Origin: CBDCWQ01 sp965223435
GTDB lineage: Bacteria > Myxococcota > Kuafuiibacteriia > Kuafuiibacteriales > Kuafuiibacteriaceae
NCBI GenBank assembly: GCA_965223435.1
Contig: CBDCWQ010000009.1
Span: 248,001-312,000, forward strand
Reading direction: 5' to 3'
Length of the DNA: 64,000 nucleotides
The notes below the pieces were generated by a model that saw only the letters and a list, made by a program, of their open reading frames with translations, was not told the DNA's origin and searched no databases. Position numbers and translations under genes: made by a program. Positions 1 through 9,400 of the stretch are shown here, one piece after another. The stretch's first letter is position 1, and each line of letters begins with the position of its first letter.

Positions 1-887
1 TGGAAAGAATGCTGACGAATATGGAAAAGTTCAGGGTCAAGCCGAACCCCTTGGTCGTGCCAGTCCATGCCATCGGGAGAAAAGAAAACACGTCGGTCCC
101 AAATGATCACAAATTGTGAGCCATCATAAAAAACAACCGGTATGCCCTTGTTCGCACGGCCTGTGGTTCCGTCCGCGAGGTGAAACCGGTCTTCGTCCAG
201 ATCGTCCCAATTGAGACCATCGGTTGAACGCAATACCCGCCCCGGCGCGCCCCAACCCATGGCAACCACAAAAACCCCGGCGCCGAATGCGCCTCCCGCG
301 GCCGCAGCGTAATCCGAATGGTCCGACGCGTTGGCATCGATGATCCAATCCTCGGCCCAAGACTGTCCTCGGTCACAACTTGTCGCTATCCGTCCGTTTC
401 CGATGGCAAGGGCCACCGGAACCTGACCCGTAGGGGGCATCTTTGGCACCAGAGGCCGAACCTCCAGCTCGCCCGTGGGCTGATGGCTTGTCGTAGACCC
501 ACTGTCGCCCGTAGAACCGGTATTTGACCCATTGTCGCCGGTAGAGCCACCATCTTCGCCCGACCCGTTGTCGTTCGTAGAACCGGTATCCCCGCTGGAC
601 CCATTGTCGCCCGCAGCCCCACCATCCTCCATCGATTCACCACCTTCGGTAGAGCCATGGTCATCCATAGCACCACCATTGGCCGTCGCCCCGTTGTCGC
701 CGGCAGCGTTCTGTCCCCCCAAGGAGCCATTGTCCTCCGTGGAGCCATGGATTCCGGTTTTGCCCGTGGAACCGTCGCTCCCAGCAATACCGTTTTCGGT
801 ATCCGCCTCGCCCACCAACGTTGCGCCACACCCCATCACAAGACAAATATGAACACACACCGAGTAGAAGAAGCACCTACGTTGCAT
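1..887 (-). CDS. BNR/Asp-box lipoprotein with Gly/Ser-rich repeat stalk (3' end outside window)
   Basis: Reading the minus strand from the ATG at 885-887 gives about 295 codons with no stop before the window edge, so the C-terminus is missing. The start has a short basic segment and a hydrophobic stretch ending in LVMGC, a probable lipobox, so the product is likely lipid-anchored. Residues about 27-135 are a low-complexity Gly/Ser/Asn/Asp/Thr stalk. After it comes a globular part with Asp-box-like motifs (CDRGQSW, STDGLNW, SPDGMDW) as in BNR/sialidase-type beta-propellers. In BNR families these motifs are structural and do not prove glycosidase activity. The frame is open where overlapping frames give proline- or tryptophan-rich nonsense. 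It lies downstream of rmlD on the same strand but 340 bases away, so it is probably transcribed separately. Substrate unknown. Confidence 0.8.
   Translation of the reverse strand, partial: MQRRCFFYSVCVHICLVMGCGATLVGEADTENGIAGSDGSTGKTGIHGSTEDNGSLGGQNAAGDNGATANGGAMDDHGSTEGGESMEDGGAAGDNGSSGDTGSTNDNGSGEDGGSTGDNGSNTGSTGDSGSTTSHQPTGELEVRPLVPKMPPTGQVPVALAIGNGRIATSCDRGQSWAEDWIIDANASDHSDYAAAAGGAFGAGVFVVAMGWGAPGRVLRSTDGLNWDDLDEDRFHLADGTTGRANKGIPVVFYDGSQFVIIWDRRVFFSPDGMDWHDQGVRLDPELFHIRQHSF
487..809 (-). repeat. In-frame short repeats encoding the Gly/Ser/Asn stalk
   Basis: Degenerate tandem repeats within the lipoprotein gene encode variations on GSTGDNGS and EDGGS. The repeat is imperfect at DNA level (runs such as gacaatgggtc recur), so copy-number change is possible. 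It probably acts as a flexible spacer between the lipid anchor and the propeller. Confidence 0.7.
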
Positions 888-1227
888 GACTCGATGGTAG
901 AGAGGGGGTCATCATTTGACAACCTAAGTTGTCATCGGCAACTCCCCGCCCTTACTCCGTAGAGCCCATCCCAAAAGGACTCCTCGACAGTTCCCCTGAA
1001 AATATCGCCTCCAACCAGGTCGTGAAAAAGCGGACATCCGCCATTGTCGGTAAGCGCCCACACAAGTCATGTTGTCCACGCCCCAATGGAGGGCCTACCC
1101 AAAAGCCTACTTTGGTCAATTCAGAAGCCTCTCGGGCCGAAGTGGCCGGTCCGCCGTTCGCTCCGCTCACGTACACCAGGCAAACCGGTTCGGGAAAGAC
1201 GCGGGTGAGCTCCGGGAGAACCAAAGG
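888..1227. other. Intergenic stretch with a partial dispersed-repeat segment
   Basis: I see no convincing gene here; both strands give only shadow-like frames. Bases about 1135-1218 resemble the spacer of the tandem repeat at 18903-18974: they share CCGCTCAC, then GCAAACCGGTTCGG, then GTGAGCTCCGGG. The left part should hold the promoter of the lipoprotein that starts at 887. Confidence 0.5.
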
Positions 1228-2055
1228 CTACGCGAGGAGATCGCGCAGGTTTTCGGTCCATGGAATCGAAGGGCCCAATGCAGCTTCGGTTTTTTTGATG
1301 TCGAGAAGATTGTGCGCCGGCCGCGGAGCCGGGCCCGGAAGCGCGTGGCTCCGAACCGGCTCGATGGAGGCCCGGGAGCCCGTCTGCTTCGCCACTTCGC
1401 AGGCGAATTCAAAGCGCGTGCAAGATCCAGCATCGGTCACGTGGTAGATCCCACGTGCCTTTCGATCCAGAAGGCGAAGGGTCTGAGCCACAAGATAACG
1501 CGCGCTCGTCGGTCGGCCACGGGCTTCGTGGTCGACACGAAGCGAAGCGCCTGATTGCAGCAGATGAGGCAACCGAGAAAGGAAATTCTTACCCCAGGGG
1601 GCGTAAATCCAGCTCGTTCGAATAAGCAGATATTCCGCACCCGACAGCTCCAACCGACGTTCGCCCTCTGCTTTGCTCCGCCCATAGGCACCCAAGGGGC
1701 CCCGAGCCGCGTCCACAGCATGAGGGTGTACGCCGGCATCGGGGAACACGAGATCCGTGCTGTAGTGCACAAGACAAGCACCCATCTCGGCCGCCCGTTC
1801 CGCCAGCGCCGAAACACCTTCGGCATTGACCCGCATAGCCTCCGCCTCGTTCTCTTCAGCCGCGTCTACTTGACTCCACGCGATGCAATTGAAGATAACA
1901 TCGACCTTGGGGGCCATCGCGCGAGCGAGACTTGCCTTTTGGGTGATGTCGACCTCGGGCCGGGCCAAAGCACAGTGCTCGAGCCCAAGCCTCTGAAGCG
2001 TACGCTCAAAACTTTGCCCCAGGAGACCGGTTCGACCGAGCACCAGATACCGCAT
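1228..2055 (-). CDS. rmlD: dTDP-4-dehydrorhamnose reductase
   Basis: A 275-residue short-chain reductase/epimerase of the RmlD family. It would reduce dTDP-4-dehydro-L-rhamnose to dTDP-L-rhamnose with NAD(P)H, the last step of dTDP-rhamnose synthesis in the cytoplasm. The N-terminus has the nucleotide-binding motif GRTGLLG, followed by the family features ALARPEVDIT, VIFNCIAWSQVDAAE and VHYSTDLVF. The catalytic tyrosine and lysine are in YGRSKAEGE, and RTSWIYAPWGKNF follows. Length is close to the family norm of about 290. The rmlA, rmlB and rmlC partners are not adjacent, so they must lie elsewhere or this enzyme acts on a related nucleotide sugar. The ATG at 2055 has a GGAG Shine-Dalgarno six bases upstream, buried in a perfect hairpin (2059-2076). 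Confidence 0.93.
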   Translation of the reverse strand: MRYLVLGRTGLLGQSFERTLQRLGLEHCALARPEVDITQKASLARAMAPKVDVIFNCIAWSQVDAAEENEAEAMRVNAEGVSALAERAAEMGACLVHYSTDLVFPDAGVHPHAVDAARGPLGAYGRSKAEGERRLELSGAEYLLIRTSWIYAPWGKNFLSRLPHLLQSGASLRVDHEARGRPTSARYLVAQTLRLLDRKARGIYHVTDAGSCTRFEFACEVAKQTGSRASIEPVRSHALPGPAPRPAHNLLDIKKTEAALGPSIPWTENLRDLLA

Positions 2056-2058
2056 AGA

Positions 2059-2076
2059 TGTCTCCGATAGGAGACA
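2059..2076 (-). promoter_or_regulatory. RBS-sequestering hairpin upstream of rmlD
   Basis: On the minus strand the sequence before the rmlD ATG reads TGTCTCC, TATC, GGAGACA, TCT, ATG. This is a perfect 7-bp stem with a 4-base loop. The only Shine-Dalgarno (GGAG, six bases from the ATG) lies in the 3' arm. The structure is seen directly; a role in controlling translation is inference. Confidence 0.55.
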
Positions 2077-2096
2077 CGTCGTCTTTTGGCAATCCT

Positions 2097-2196
2097 CCCC
2101 CGAGGCAAGCCTGAACGCGGTGCGGTCCTTTCAGCCTCGCCGGGGGTGACAATCTCCCCCAGTTCCTAGACGAAAACGGGGGAGGGCCCCCCAAAA
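2097..2196. other. Highly structured divergent intergenic region
   Basis: Between the divergent starts of rmlD and the lipoprotein at 2252 the sequence alternates C runs and G runs: CCCCC at 2097, GGGGG at 2142, CCCCC at 2156, GGGGG at 2178 and CCCCCC at 2187. Neighbouring runs can pair in mutually exclusive ways. The first two also frame a longer imperfect hairpin (GAGGC/GCCTC and CTGAA/TTCAG). It could be a leader attenuator for rmlD or just a GC-rich promoter region; I do not recognise a known riboswitch. Confidence 0.35.
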
Positions 2197-2251
2197 CGGC
2201 CGAAGTTCGCCCGCCTCCTGACTTGGCCCGAATCATGCTTTGTACCCGCCC

Positions 2252-3151
2252 ATGCTCGACAAAAAACGCTCATGGGCCGTCTTATTAGTCCTTGTCGCCG
2301 GGTCTGCGTGCGGGCAAGCGCCAGACAACGCCTCTCGCGAAGCTGCGACCACGCGCCCCTTTATAGACTTCTCAAGCAACCCACAGGCCGGCACCTCATC
2401 AGAAAACGAGCTGCCACCCGTCGACGCAGAGAATCAAGACGCCACCGAGGGCTCCCCTCTCCCTGACGGCGCAAAGGACCAAGGCCAGGAAAGCGAAGTC
2501 GACGCAGAAGAAACAGACCAAAAAGACCAATCGGACCAAGAAGACCAGTCGGACCAAGAAGACCAGTCGGACCAAGAAGACGAGGAATCTTCAACGGCGC
2601 CTTTGATCTTCTTGGAAGAAAATGGGTTGCTCGTCATGGAAACCGAATCGATGCCTCCTCAGGGGGACTGGGCCCTCGAAACCGAGATCACCAACTTTTC
2701 GGGGAAAGGCTACTACAAAATGTTGGGCAACAGACCGGCCGGCGCCGGGAGCCAACCGAACGGAATCATCACGTACACGTTCATCATTAAAACCCCCGGG
2801 GTCTACCGACTGCTCCTGAGAGCAGCTAAAAACGACAGCGGAACGGGACGAAGCGACTACGGGAACGACGCCTTTGTGCGCGCATCCGGTCAATCGGACG
2901 CACGGAGCAAGTTCATCAAACTGTATGGTGGGCGAACAGATGCGTGGGGCTGGGCCCAAAAGTTCGATCACGCCGATTTCGACCATGTTCGGGCCGAATA
3001 TGTCTTCAGCGCCGGCACCCACACCTTCGAGCTTGCCGGTCGCTCCAAAGGATTCTCAGTGGATCGAATCGTTCTCTACCTCAAAGGCGAAGTCTCGGAC
3101 GCCGACGCCAAAGCAGCGGAAGTCGAATCTTTGCGTCAAGAAGCACCCTAG
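2252..3151 (+). CDS. Exported lipoprotein with acidic DQE repeat and carbohydrate-binding-like domain
   Basis: About 299 residues from the ATG at 2252; a TTG four codons upstream at 2240 is also in frame. The N-terminus MLDKKRSWAVLLVLVAG is a signal peptide and ends in GSAC, a probable lipidation site. Residues about 80-112 are an acidic linker built on repeats of DQSDQE, encoded by a near-perfect 18-base tandem repeat at 2525-2582. The C-terminal part has the look of a beta-sandwich carbohydrate-binding module (VMETESM, GYYKMLGN, PGVYRLLLRAA, HTFELAGRSKGFSVDRIVLY), similar in layout to CBM6-like or GH115 C-terminal modules. No catalytic motif is evident. It diverges from rmlD. Function unknown; a cell-surface sugar-binding role is an inference. 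Confidence 0.75.
   Translation: MLDKKRSWAVLLVLVAGSACGQAPDNASREAATTRPFIDFSSNPQAGTSSENELPPVDAENQDATEGSPLPDGAKDQGQESEVDAEETDQKDQSDQEDQSDQEDQSDQEDEESSTAPLIFLEENGLLVMETESMPPQGDWALETEITNFSGKGYYKMLGNRPAGAGSQPNGIITYTFIIKTPGVYRLLLRAAKNDSGTGRSDYGNDAFVRASGQSDARSKFIKLYGGRTDAWGWAQKFDHADFDHVRAEYVFSAGTHTFELAGRSKGFSVDRIVLYLKGEVSDADAKAAEVESLRQEAP
2525..2582 (+). repeat. 18-base tandem repeat encoding DQSDQE
   Basis: Three near-identical copies of an 18-base unit (GACCAGTCGGACCAAGAA) lie in the linker of the lipoprotein gene. Being a multiple of three, gain or loss of units would keep the frame and only change linker length. Confidence 0.8.
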
Positions 3152-3263
3152 TCACCGCGTTCCCCCGAGGCCTTGGGAGCCTGAATGGGGGCGCCCTATG
3201 GGGGCAGCCATTCAAGGAAGGCTTGCCCACAAGGGAACGGTCTGCCACGATGCTGGGCGTATC

Positions 3264-3533
3264 ATGCGAGGCCACTTCAGCACCACCGTCCTTTTTTGGC
3301 CGCTGGCCGTTTTTGCCTGCGTGACCGCGACGTGCGTAACGCTTTTTTTCTACGAGGATGCCTTTCGTGTCGGACGAGGGTTGACGTTCCTTGTTCGCGT
3401 TTGGACTGGGCCCGTGCTTGTTGTAATCGTGGCCTCCATCACCCGCGGCGTGCCAATTTTCGGATCTTTCTTCAAAAAACGGTTCACCAAGGACCCTTCC
3501 CGGGGCCACTCATCCCACAGCTCCCTGCATTGA
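3264..3533 (+). CDS. Small two-helix membrane protein, uncharacterised
   Basis: An 89-residue frame from the ATG at 3264. It has two clear hydrophobic segments, about residues 6-28 (TTVLFWPLAVFACVTATCVT) and 42-66 (LVRVWTGPVLVVIVASIT), followed by a basic tail. I recognise no family. It sits between the lipoprotein and the bestrophin gene on the same strand. The Shine-Dalgarno is weak, so the exact start is uncertain. The hydrophobic pattern makes it more believable than a chance frame, but it could be spurious. Confidence 0.45.
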   Translation: MRGHFSTTVLFWPLAVFACVTATCVTLFFYEDAFRVGRGLTFLVRVWTGPVLVVIVASITRGVPIFGSFFKKRFTKDPSRGHSSHSSLH

Positions 3534-3633
3534 TCCGGACGCGTTCGGGGTCGTGAGGGGTTCGGGAGCTCCTCAGCATCACGCAAGGCTTCCCTTGACT
3601 CCACGGCCGCCCCAGCTATTAGGTTGGGCCGGC

Positions 3634-4689
3634 ATGTACACAAAGAGGACCTACCGTGCTCTGGATATGGTGCGATGGACACGGTTCGAAACGGTGCGGT
3701 TTACGACCATCGCTGCGTTCTGGGTGGCCGCTTACGTATTTCTTGATTTACGCTGGTTGACCGTACCATGGGCACCGATTGCGTTGATCGGTACGGCGGT
3801 TGCGTTTGTCATCGGTTTTCAGAACAACTCGGCCTACGGTCGTATCTGGGAAGCACGCAAGATTTGGGGCGGGATTGTCAATACTTCGCGCACATTCGGG
3901 GTTTTTGTGCAGGACATGCTTTCCCACGAACAAGCCCAAGACCCCATGACCGAGACCGAGGTTCAACAAGAGGTCAAGACGCTCATCTATCGGCACATCG
4001 CGTGGATGACCGCCCTACGCCATGCCATGCGCGTTCTGAAGCCGTGGGAAACTTCGATGAATCTCAAGACCAACCGAGAGTGGAATCTACACCCTCCTGA
4101 GCGAGAGTCGGATGTTGAGACGGACCTCAAGCCGTACCTGCCCCCGGACGAACTCGCTTACGTGCTGGACAAGGACAACAAGCAGACCGCAGTGCTCTAT
4201 CTTCAGTCCCGTCACCTCAATGCCCTGCGGCGTCGAGGCGTTCTGTGGGAGTTTTCTTTCCTCCAGCTCGAAAGCATCATCCAAGAATTTTTTTCGCTTC
4301 AGGGCAAAAGTGAGCGCATCAAGAACTTTCCGTACCCGCGGCAATTCGCCAGCTTGAACCATTACTTTATGTGGCTCTTTGCGCTTCTTCTTCCTATGGC
4401 CTTGGTCCCCCAGTTTGCAGACATCGGAATCAAGATCGTCGAAACCAATCCCACGCTCGGCAGTTTGTTTGTGTGGTTTTCGGTGCCCTTTTACGTCGCG
4501 GTCGCCTGGGTCTTCCACACGATGGAAAGAATCGGTCGCACGGGCGAGAATCCATTCGAAGGCACGGCCAATGATGTGCCTATTTCCACCATTGCGAGAG
4601 GCATTGAAATCGACTTGAGACAGAACCTCGGGGAACCGAAAGATTCTATTCCTGCACAATTTCCTACGCGTCGCAACACGCAATTCTGA
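3634..4689 (+). CDS. Bestrophin-family anion channel (RFP-TM / UPF0187)
   Basis: About 351 residues from the ATG at 3634; the frame is open further upstream, but that leader (rich in P and H) does not look like protein. Bacterial bestrophins are pentameric inner-membrane ion channels. Family hallmarks are visible: a first helix around FTTIAAFWVAAYVFLDL, then PWAPIALIGTAVAFVIGFQNNSAYGRIWEARKIWG, where the conserved FxNNxAYxRxWEAR block marks the family. Two more hydrophobic helices occur late (FMWLFALLLPMALVP and FVWFSVPFYVAVAWVFHTM), followed by the conserved ENPFEG motif. Its TGA ends 12 bases before the TTG of the MATE transporter, so the two are probably co-transcribed. Conducted ion and physiological role cannot be read from sequence. 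Confidence 0.9.
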   Translation: MYTKRTYRALDMVRWTRFETVRFTTIAAFWVAAYVFLDLRWLTVPWAPIALIGTAVAFVIGFQNNSAYGRIWEARKIWGGIVNTSRTFGVFVQDMLSHEQAQDPMTETEVQQEVKTLIYRHIAWMTALRHAMRVLKPWETSMNLKTNREWNLHPPERESDVETDLKPYLPPDELAYVLDKDNKQTAVLYLQSRHLNALRRRGVLWEFSFLQLESIIQEFFSLQGKSERIKNFPYPRQFASLNHYFMWLFALLLPMALVPQFADIGIKIVETNPTLGSLFVWFSVPFYVAVAWVFHTMERIGRTGENPFEGTANDVPISTIARGIEIDLRQNLGEPKDSIPAQFPTRRNTQF

Positions 4690-4701
4690 GGTGGCCACCG
4701 A

Positions 4702-6045
4702 TTGCGCGCCGCTCAAACGTTCTCGGCTTCGGCCAGTTACCAAAGTATTCTTTGGGCCGCGGGCCCCATCATCCTCGGCAACACCACCGGACCGATACTC
4801 GGCCTCGTAGACACCGCAGTCATCGGTCAAACGGGCACCGTGGCGGACCTTGGCGCCATCGCTCTCGGGTCGATGATCTTCAGTTTCGTATACTGGGGAT
4901 TTGGCTTCCTGCGAATGGGGACCTCTGGTTTTACGGCGCAGGCGGCAGGCGCCGGCCAAGAAGCTGAAATTCGGGCGACCCTGGGGCGCGCGCTCTTGCA
5001 GGCCGGAGTCATTGGCCTCGCGCTTATCTTACTCCAGTGGCCGATTCGCAGTCTGGCCTTTTGGCTGCTCGAGGGGAGCCCCGAAGTTGAGTCGATAACC
5101 CACACGTACTTCGGTATCCGAATCTTGGGCGCACCGGGCGGCTTGGCCACCTACTGCGTGATGGGCACCCTCGTGGGCCTTGGCCGGAGTCGGCACATTC
5201 TCGCTCTTCAAACCTGTCTCAACGGTCTCAATATTGCGTTTGATCTTCTCTTTGCGGGCGTTTGGGGGTGGGGCGTTGCCGGCATCGCCCTCGGAACGGT
5301 CCTGGCCGAGTGGCTGACACTCGGCTTCGCCCTGGTGCTGGTCATTCGCCTACTCCGAGCCCGACAAAGAGACGACGAGCCCCTGTGGCCATGGGCGCGC
5401 ATTCTCGACCAAGACCGGTTTCTTAGGGGCTTGAGTGCCAACTCCGATATCTTGATCCGAACCTTGTCCCTCCTTCTTGGCTTTGCGTGGTTTACAAACC
5501 GAAGCGCCCAATTTGGCGATGTGGTTCTTGCCGCCAATCATATTCTTCTTCAGTTTCTGTCGTTCAGCGCGTTTTTTCTCGATGGATATGCACTGGTGGC
5601 AGAATCACTGGTGGGTTCTGCCGTCGGTGCGCGCCGGGTTGACCTTTTTGACGGTGCCGTACGTCGGTCGACCATCATCGCGGGTTGCACCGCACTGGTG
5701 TTGTCGCTGGGCATCCGGGTTTTCGGCGAAATGATCATTCGGCTCTTAACCGACTCCGAGGCTATTGTGGCCACCGCGAGGGGTCATCTTCTCTACACCG
5801 TCATCTACGTTCTTTTTGCGTTTGGCGCGTTTCAGCTAGACGGCATATTCATTGGGGCCACCCGCACCCGCGACATGCGAAACGCGTCTTTGCTGTCCAT
5901 GTCGGCGTTTGTTCTGGCGGAAATTGTGTTGAGCGCAAGATGGGGCACCCCCGGCTTGTGGACCGCTTTCATCGTCTACGTGATCGTACGAGGCTTAACT
6001 CTAGGATTTCGCTACCCAAGCCTGAGAGCCTCGGTCTCTTCGTGA
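4702..6045 (+). CDS. MATE-family (DinF-type) efflux transporter
   Basis: A 447-residue polytopic membrane protein with about 12 predicted helices. The N-terminal signature PIILGNTTGPILGLVDTAVIGQ followed by LGAIALGSMIF, and later MGTSGFTAQAAGAG, match the DinF branch of the MATE family, which exports drugs or metabolites by Na+ or H+ antiport. The second half repeats the pattern (LQFLSFSAFFLDGYALVAESLVG), as expected from the internal pseudo-symmetry. The TTG start is supported by GAGGTGG at 4689-4695, seven to eight bases upstream and overlapping the end of the bestrophin gene. Substrate not predictable. Confidence 0.9.
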   Translation: MRAAQTFSASASYQSILWAAGPIILGNTTGPILGLVDTAVIGQTGTVADLGAIALGSMIFSFVYWGFGFLRMGTSGFTAQAAGAGQEAEIRATLGRALLQAGVIGLALILLQWPIRSLAFWLLEGSPEVESITHTYFGIRILGAPGGLATYCVMGTLVGLGRSRHILALQTCLNGLNIAFDLLFAGVWGWGVAGIALGTVLAEWLTLGFALVLVIRLLRARQRDDEPLWPWARILDQDRFLRGLSANSDILIRTLSLLLGFAWFTNRSAQFGDVVLAANHILLQFLSFSAFFLDGYALVAESLVGSAVGARRVDLFDGAVRRSTIIAGCTALVLSLGIRVFGEMIIRLLTDSEAIVATARGHLLYTVIYVLFAFGAFQLDGIFIGATRTRDMRNASLLSMSAFVLAEIVLSARWGTPGLWTAFIVYVIVRGLTLGFRYPSLRASVSS

Positions 6046-6417
6046 AAACGAGAGCTCGGCTCACTCGCATCGCATTCAAACGGACCCCGTTGGTTGCCCC
6101 TGAACCGAGATTCACGGGGTGGGCCGAAGTCACTTCGAACCGGGCCCCGTAAAGCCGAACCCGCGTGGGTTTGGGCAGGGGGATGCGTAAGGCGCAAGGT
6201 CGACGCAACGGATCCGGGGACTGAACCCAGAAAGTCAGGGTCTTTCCGGGGCCGTCGGGGCATGGATGGCGGAAAACACCCAGACCGTCAAGCATCGAAG
6301 CCGGCATAAAAGAGTACGTACGCTTTCAGTTCGTGCCAAGACAGGCGGCGCCCTTCCCATCGCGCCGGGAGCCCCAAATGTTCGACCCGAAACCTTCTCA
6401 AGGAGGACTCGTTTCCC
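6046..6417. other. Intergenic region with dispersed repeat and leader of the giant exoprotein
   Basis: No gene is supported in these 372 bases. A copy of the dispersed repeat family occupies about 6129-6228. The last part carries a strong Shine-Dalgarno, AAGGAGG at 6400-6406, eleven bases before the TTG at 6418. I see no convincing terminator after the MATE gene. Confidence 0.6.
6129..6228 (-). repeat. Dispersed intergenic repeat, copy R2
   Basis: About 100 bases. Reverse-complemented, it matches the other copies: core GGGGCCCGGTTCGAAGTGA (others GGGGCCCGGTCCGAAGTGA), then the AACCCGCGTGGGTTTGGGC block and a GGTCGACGCA block at the far end. Identity to the 43683 copy is roughly three quarters by eye. 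Confidence 0.65.
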
Positions 6418-9400
6418 TTGTCAAAGACGACACAAAGTGCAACGAAAACAGCGGCTTCTTGCATGCATATTCAAACCAGCATCACGCGAAAGAAAACACC
6501 TCACCTTTTGGTGAAAGCCTTCTGCGCGCCCCGGATCGAGCGGGCCGCAGGCGCGTCGGCAAGCCGGAGGGTCTGTGGTCGATTGCTTGGCCTGGCGGGC
6601 ATCACGCTCACTCTACTCTTGGGAGCCAACCTCGACGCCGAGGCTGAAACAAAGGTGGGTGCCCAAATCGAGACCCATGGGACGTGGACACTTGACGCAG
6701 GCTGGAATCTACTTCCACCGCCCAAAGACCCAGACGGTTCGCTTTTTCGCAGATATGAAACAAAGGACTTGTCGATTTGGGGGCGAACCGAAAACGCCCT
6801 CGCTTGGCAAGAACTTCAAGCCTTCGAGGGACAGAAGAGTATCTGGGTTTTCGCCGAGAAGCCGACAACCATAGATGCGCCGCGGGCAACGCGTTCAGGC
6901 GACCAGAGCACAAACGCGCTCGGGTGGTACGTGCTGAGCGTGGAGCGTTCAACCATGGCCGACAGCCTGAATGTGGCCCGCCTCGTTGAGTGGGAAACCA
7001 CAACCGAAGAGTACCGTTTGCTTGCCGGGGATGATTTCTTGGAGCCGGGTCGAGGCTATTGGGCCTACAGGGACGAGGCCGACGCCGCCCCGGATGCGTC
7101 TTATCCACCTCCTCCTCCCGTGGTTCCGGGCGCATTTGAAGCCCCAAGTCCGGTCGGCCCAGACGTCGGCTCGGTGGCCCTTCCGAAGGTTGCCCTTTCA
7201 GCCCAGACCCGCGGCGCCATGGCCCACCTCGCCTATATCAAGCGCGGTGAAAAACCCGAGGGTCCGAGATTACATTACCTTCGGAGTCACCAGGCGGCCA
7301 GACCCAATAGCTTTGAAGTCCACCGCGCGCTGGCCAACCCCGGTCCCGATTGGCAAATCACCGATCTCGCCATCGCGGCTCGAGATCAAAAGCTTTCCAT
7401 TGCTTGGATTCAGACCCTCCGTGACGCCCCGACCCCAAAAAACGAACTTTGGGTGCGCCTCAGCGAGAACGCGGGCCAAAGCTTTCTTGAGCCCCAAAAA
7501 GTTGCGGACGGCCCTTCGTGGAAACGAAGCCCCAGCGTAGGCTTTGACCGCCTCGGACACCATCACCTGGTATGGAATGAGGCCCACAAGGTGTACTACC
7601 TCAAGGATCTCCACGGCGAACCAGAGAATGTCTTCGATGTGGTCGTTCGCGAAAAGAACAACCACGTCGTCGACTACTTGTTGGCCTACAAAGAAAAGTC
7701 CTGCGACCGAACTTCGGCCTGCGCATGCATCGCGTACGTCAACGAGTATTACAGTTATGCGCTCGTCGAGGACTCAAGAACCGGTGCCCCCCACGGCCCC
7801 TATGTCGAGCGAACCGAGGAAGCTTTTGTGTACAACCCATCCTTGGAGCTTGGTGACCATCACGTCAGCATTGTCGCGCGCCAGGACCGCATGTGGGACA
7901 ACCGCCCAGTGCCCAACCCCGCGTGGAGGGAAGCCTATGGGAAGAGCGCCGGGTGCGACAAAGAGGGCACCCGGAAACCGAGAAAAGGTTTCATGCGGGT
8001 TTGGCAGCCGCGGCGCCACCCCACGAGGCCCCACGCCCTCGGCGAGACGAAGGATCGAGACGGACACTATTACCTTCACGACGGGACCTGGCACGAGCAA
8101 GACCAAATCCGCGTGGCTCAGCGACCTCTGGTCTTGGGAACCTGGTCGAATCCCCAAAAGACGGTGGTCGAAGTTTCAAACTGGCCCATCAGCAGTGGCC
8201 TTCTAACCTGGACCAAGGAGACCCAAACCACGGAACAAGGATGGAGCCAGGGAAGCTGGCATAAAAACCGACTCCAATCGTGGCGCCTTTCGGTGGTCAC
8301 CGAGGTCGGCTCAGACCCGCACTCGGGCACAACCTCGCGGCCCAAGCTGATCACCACCCCTGAGGGCAAACTCCTCGCCTTGTATGAAGATGGCCCCTCT
8401 GACAACCCCAACATGCCAGGCGCCAACCCCATCTGGCTCAGCGTCTCGGAGGACGGCGGCAACACGTGGATGCAACCGTCTCGGGTGGGCCAGGGCTACG
8501 TGCCCGATGCCGCTGTGACCGACGAAGGGGAAGTCGGCATCGTCTACTACCAAGCCTCGGGACCTCCGGGCCCTGCTGAGCCCCCGCCCGCCTTCTCTAA
8601 AATTCAGGTCGCCCGAAGTTTCGATCTCAAGAAATGGACCACAGCCCCCCTCAACATGGCCCCCCCGCAAGTGATTCATTTTGAGACCCATGGCCCAGGA
8701 GCGGACACCCTCATCGGTGTGCCGTCGCTCGCGGCGGTCAAAGACTTGTTTGTGGCCACCTGGATTCGAGGCGCACTTTCGACCGTGGGGGGCGATCGCA
8801 TCGTGACCAGCCGTGCATCAAGGCTTGTCGATCCCAGCCACACCCTCGTCGCACCCGAAAAAGCCATCACCACCGGCCGCAAGACGCGCCTCACGGTGAC
8901 CGCAGTCAACCAGTACGACATGCGCATCAACCACCATGGCCCCGTAGCCCTAAAGATCACCCCGAACTCAGGCTCCGGCCCCGCCGGCTCGGCGGACCAT
9001 TCACCCCATCAGGGCCGTTCCGGGCACGGCACCGCTTCTGGAGCACCAACGGATGAACCCTTGGTGGCGACGCAAGACCTGCGCTTGGTCAACGGACAGG
9101 CGACCCTCTTCACCCAAGTCCATCACGCTGAGGTTCAGCTCACTGTGAGCGGCCCCGAAAACAGCGGCCTAAAAACAACCTTGGTGTCGCTCGATGCATA
9201 CACGGATGATGTCGACGGAAACTACAAAAAAGCCGTGGATGCGCGAGACGGGCTGGTTCGAACCAAAGTGGGCAACGATGATCGAATGTGGACCTATCAA
9301 GTCGAATATCAACCCGCGCCCGAAAACATGGGCGGTATCGCCCAAACCGAGGGCTACCAAAACGACGCCCACCATCTTGCCCACTTTGAACGCGTATGGG

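Noticed and set aside
386..852. Open frames on both strands opposite the BNR lipoprotein (Pro/Ser-rich on plus, Trp/Arg-rich on minus)
   Set aside because: They mirror the Gly/Ser repeat of the real minus-strand gene, have no plausible start and no globular composition.
929..1554. Plus-strand frames overlapping rmlD
   Set aside because: They run antisense to a clear rmlD gene and have Arg/Ser-rich shadow composition.
2097..2196. Known riboswitch in the rmlD leader
   Set aside because: The region is highly structured but shows no conserved core of any riboswitch class I can recall; described only as structured.
2525..2582. CRISPR-like array from the repeated 18-base unit
   Set aside because: Units are directly adjacent without spacers and encode an in-frame DQSDQE linker.
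4087..4959. 290-residue minus-strand frame across the bestrophin/MATE junction
   Set aside because: It covers two well-supported plus-strand genes antisense, is strongly charged and matches no family.
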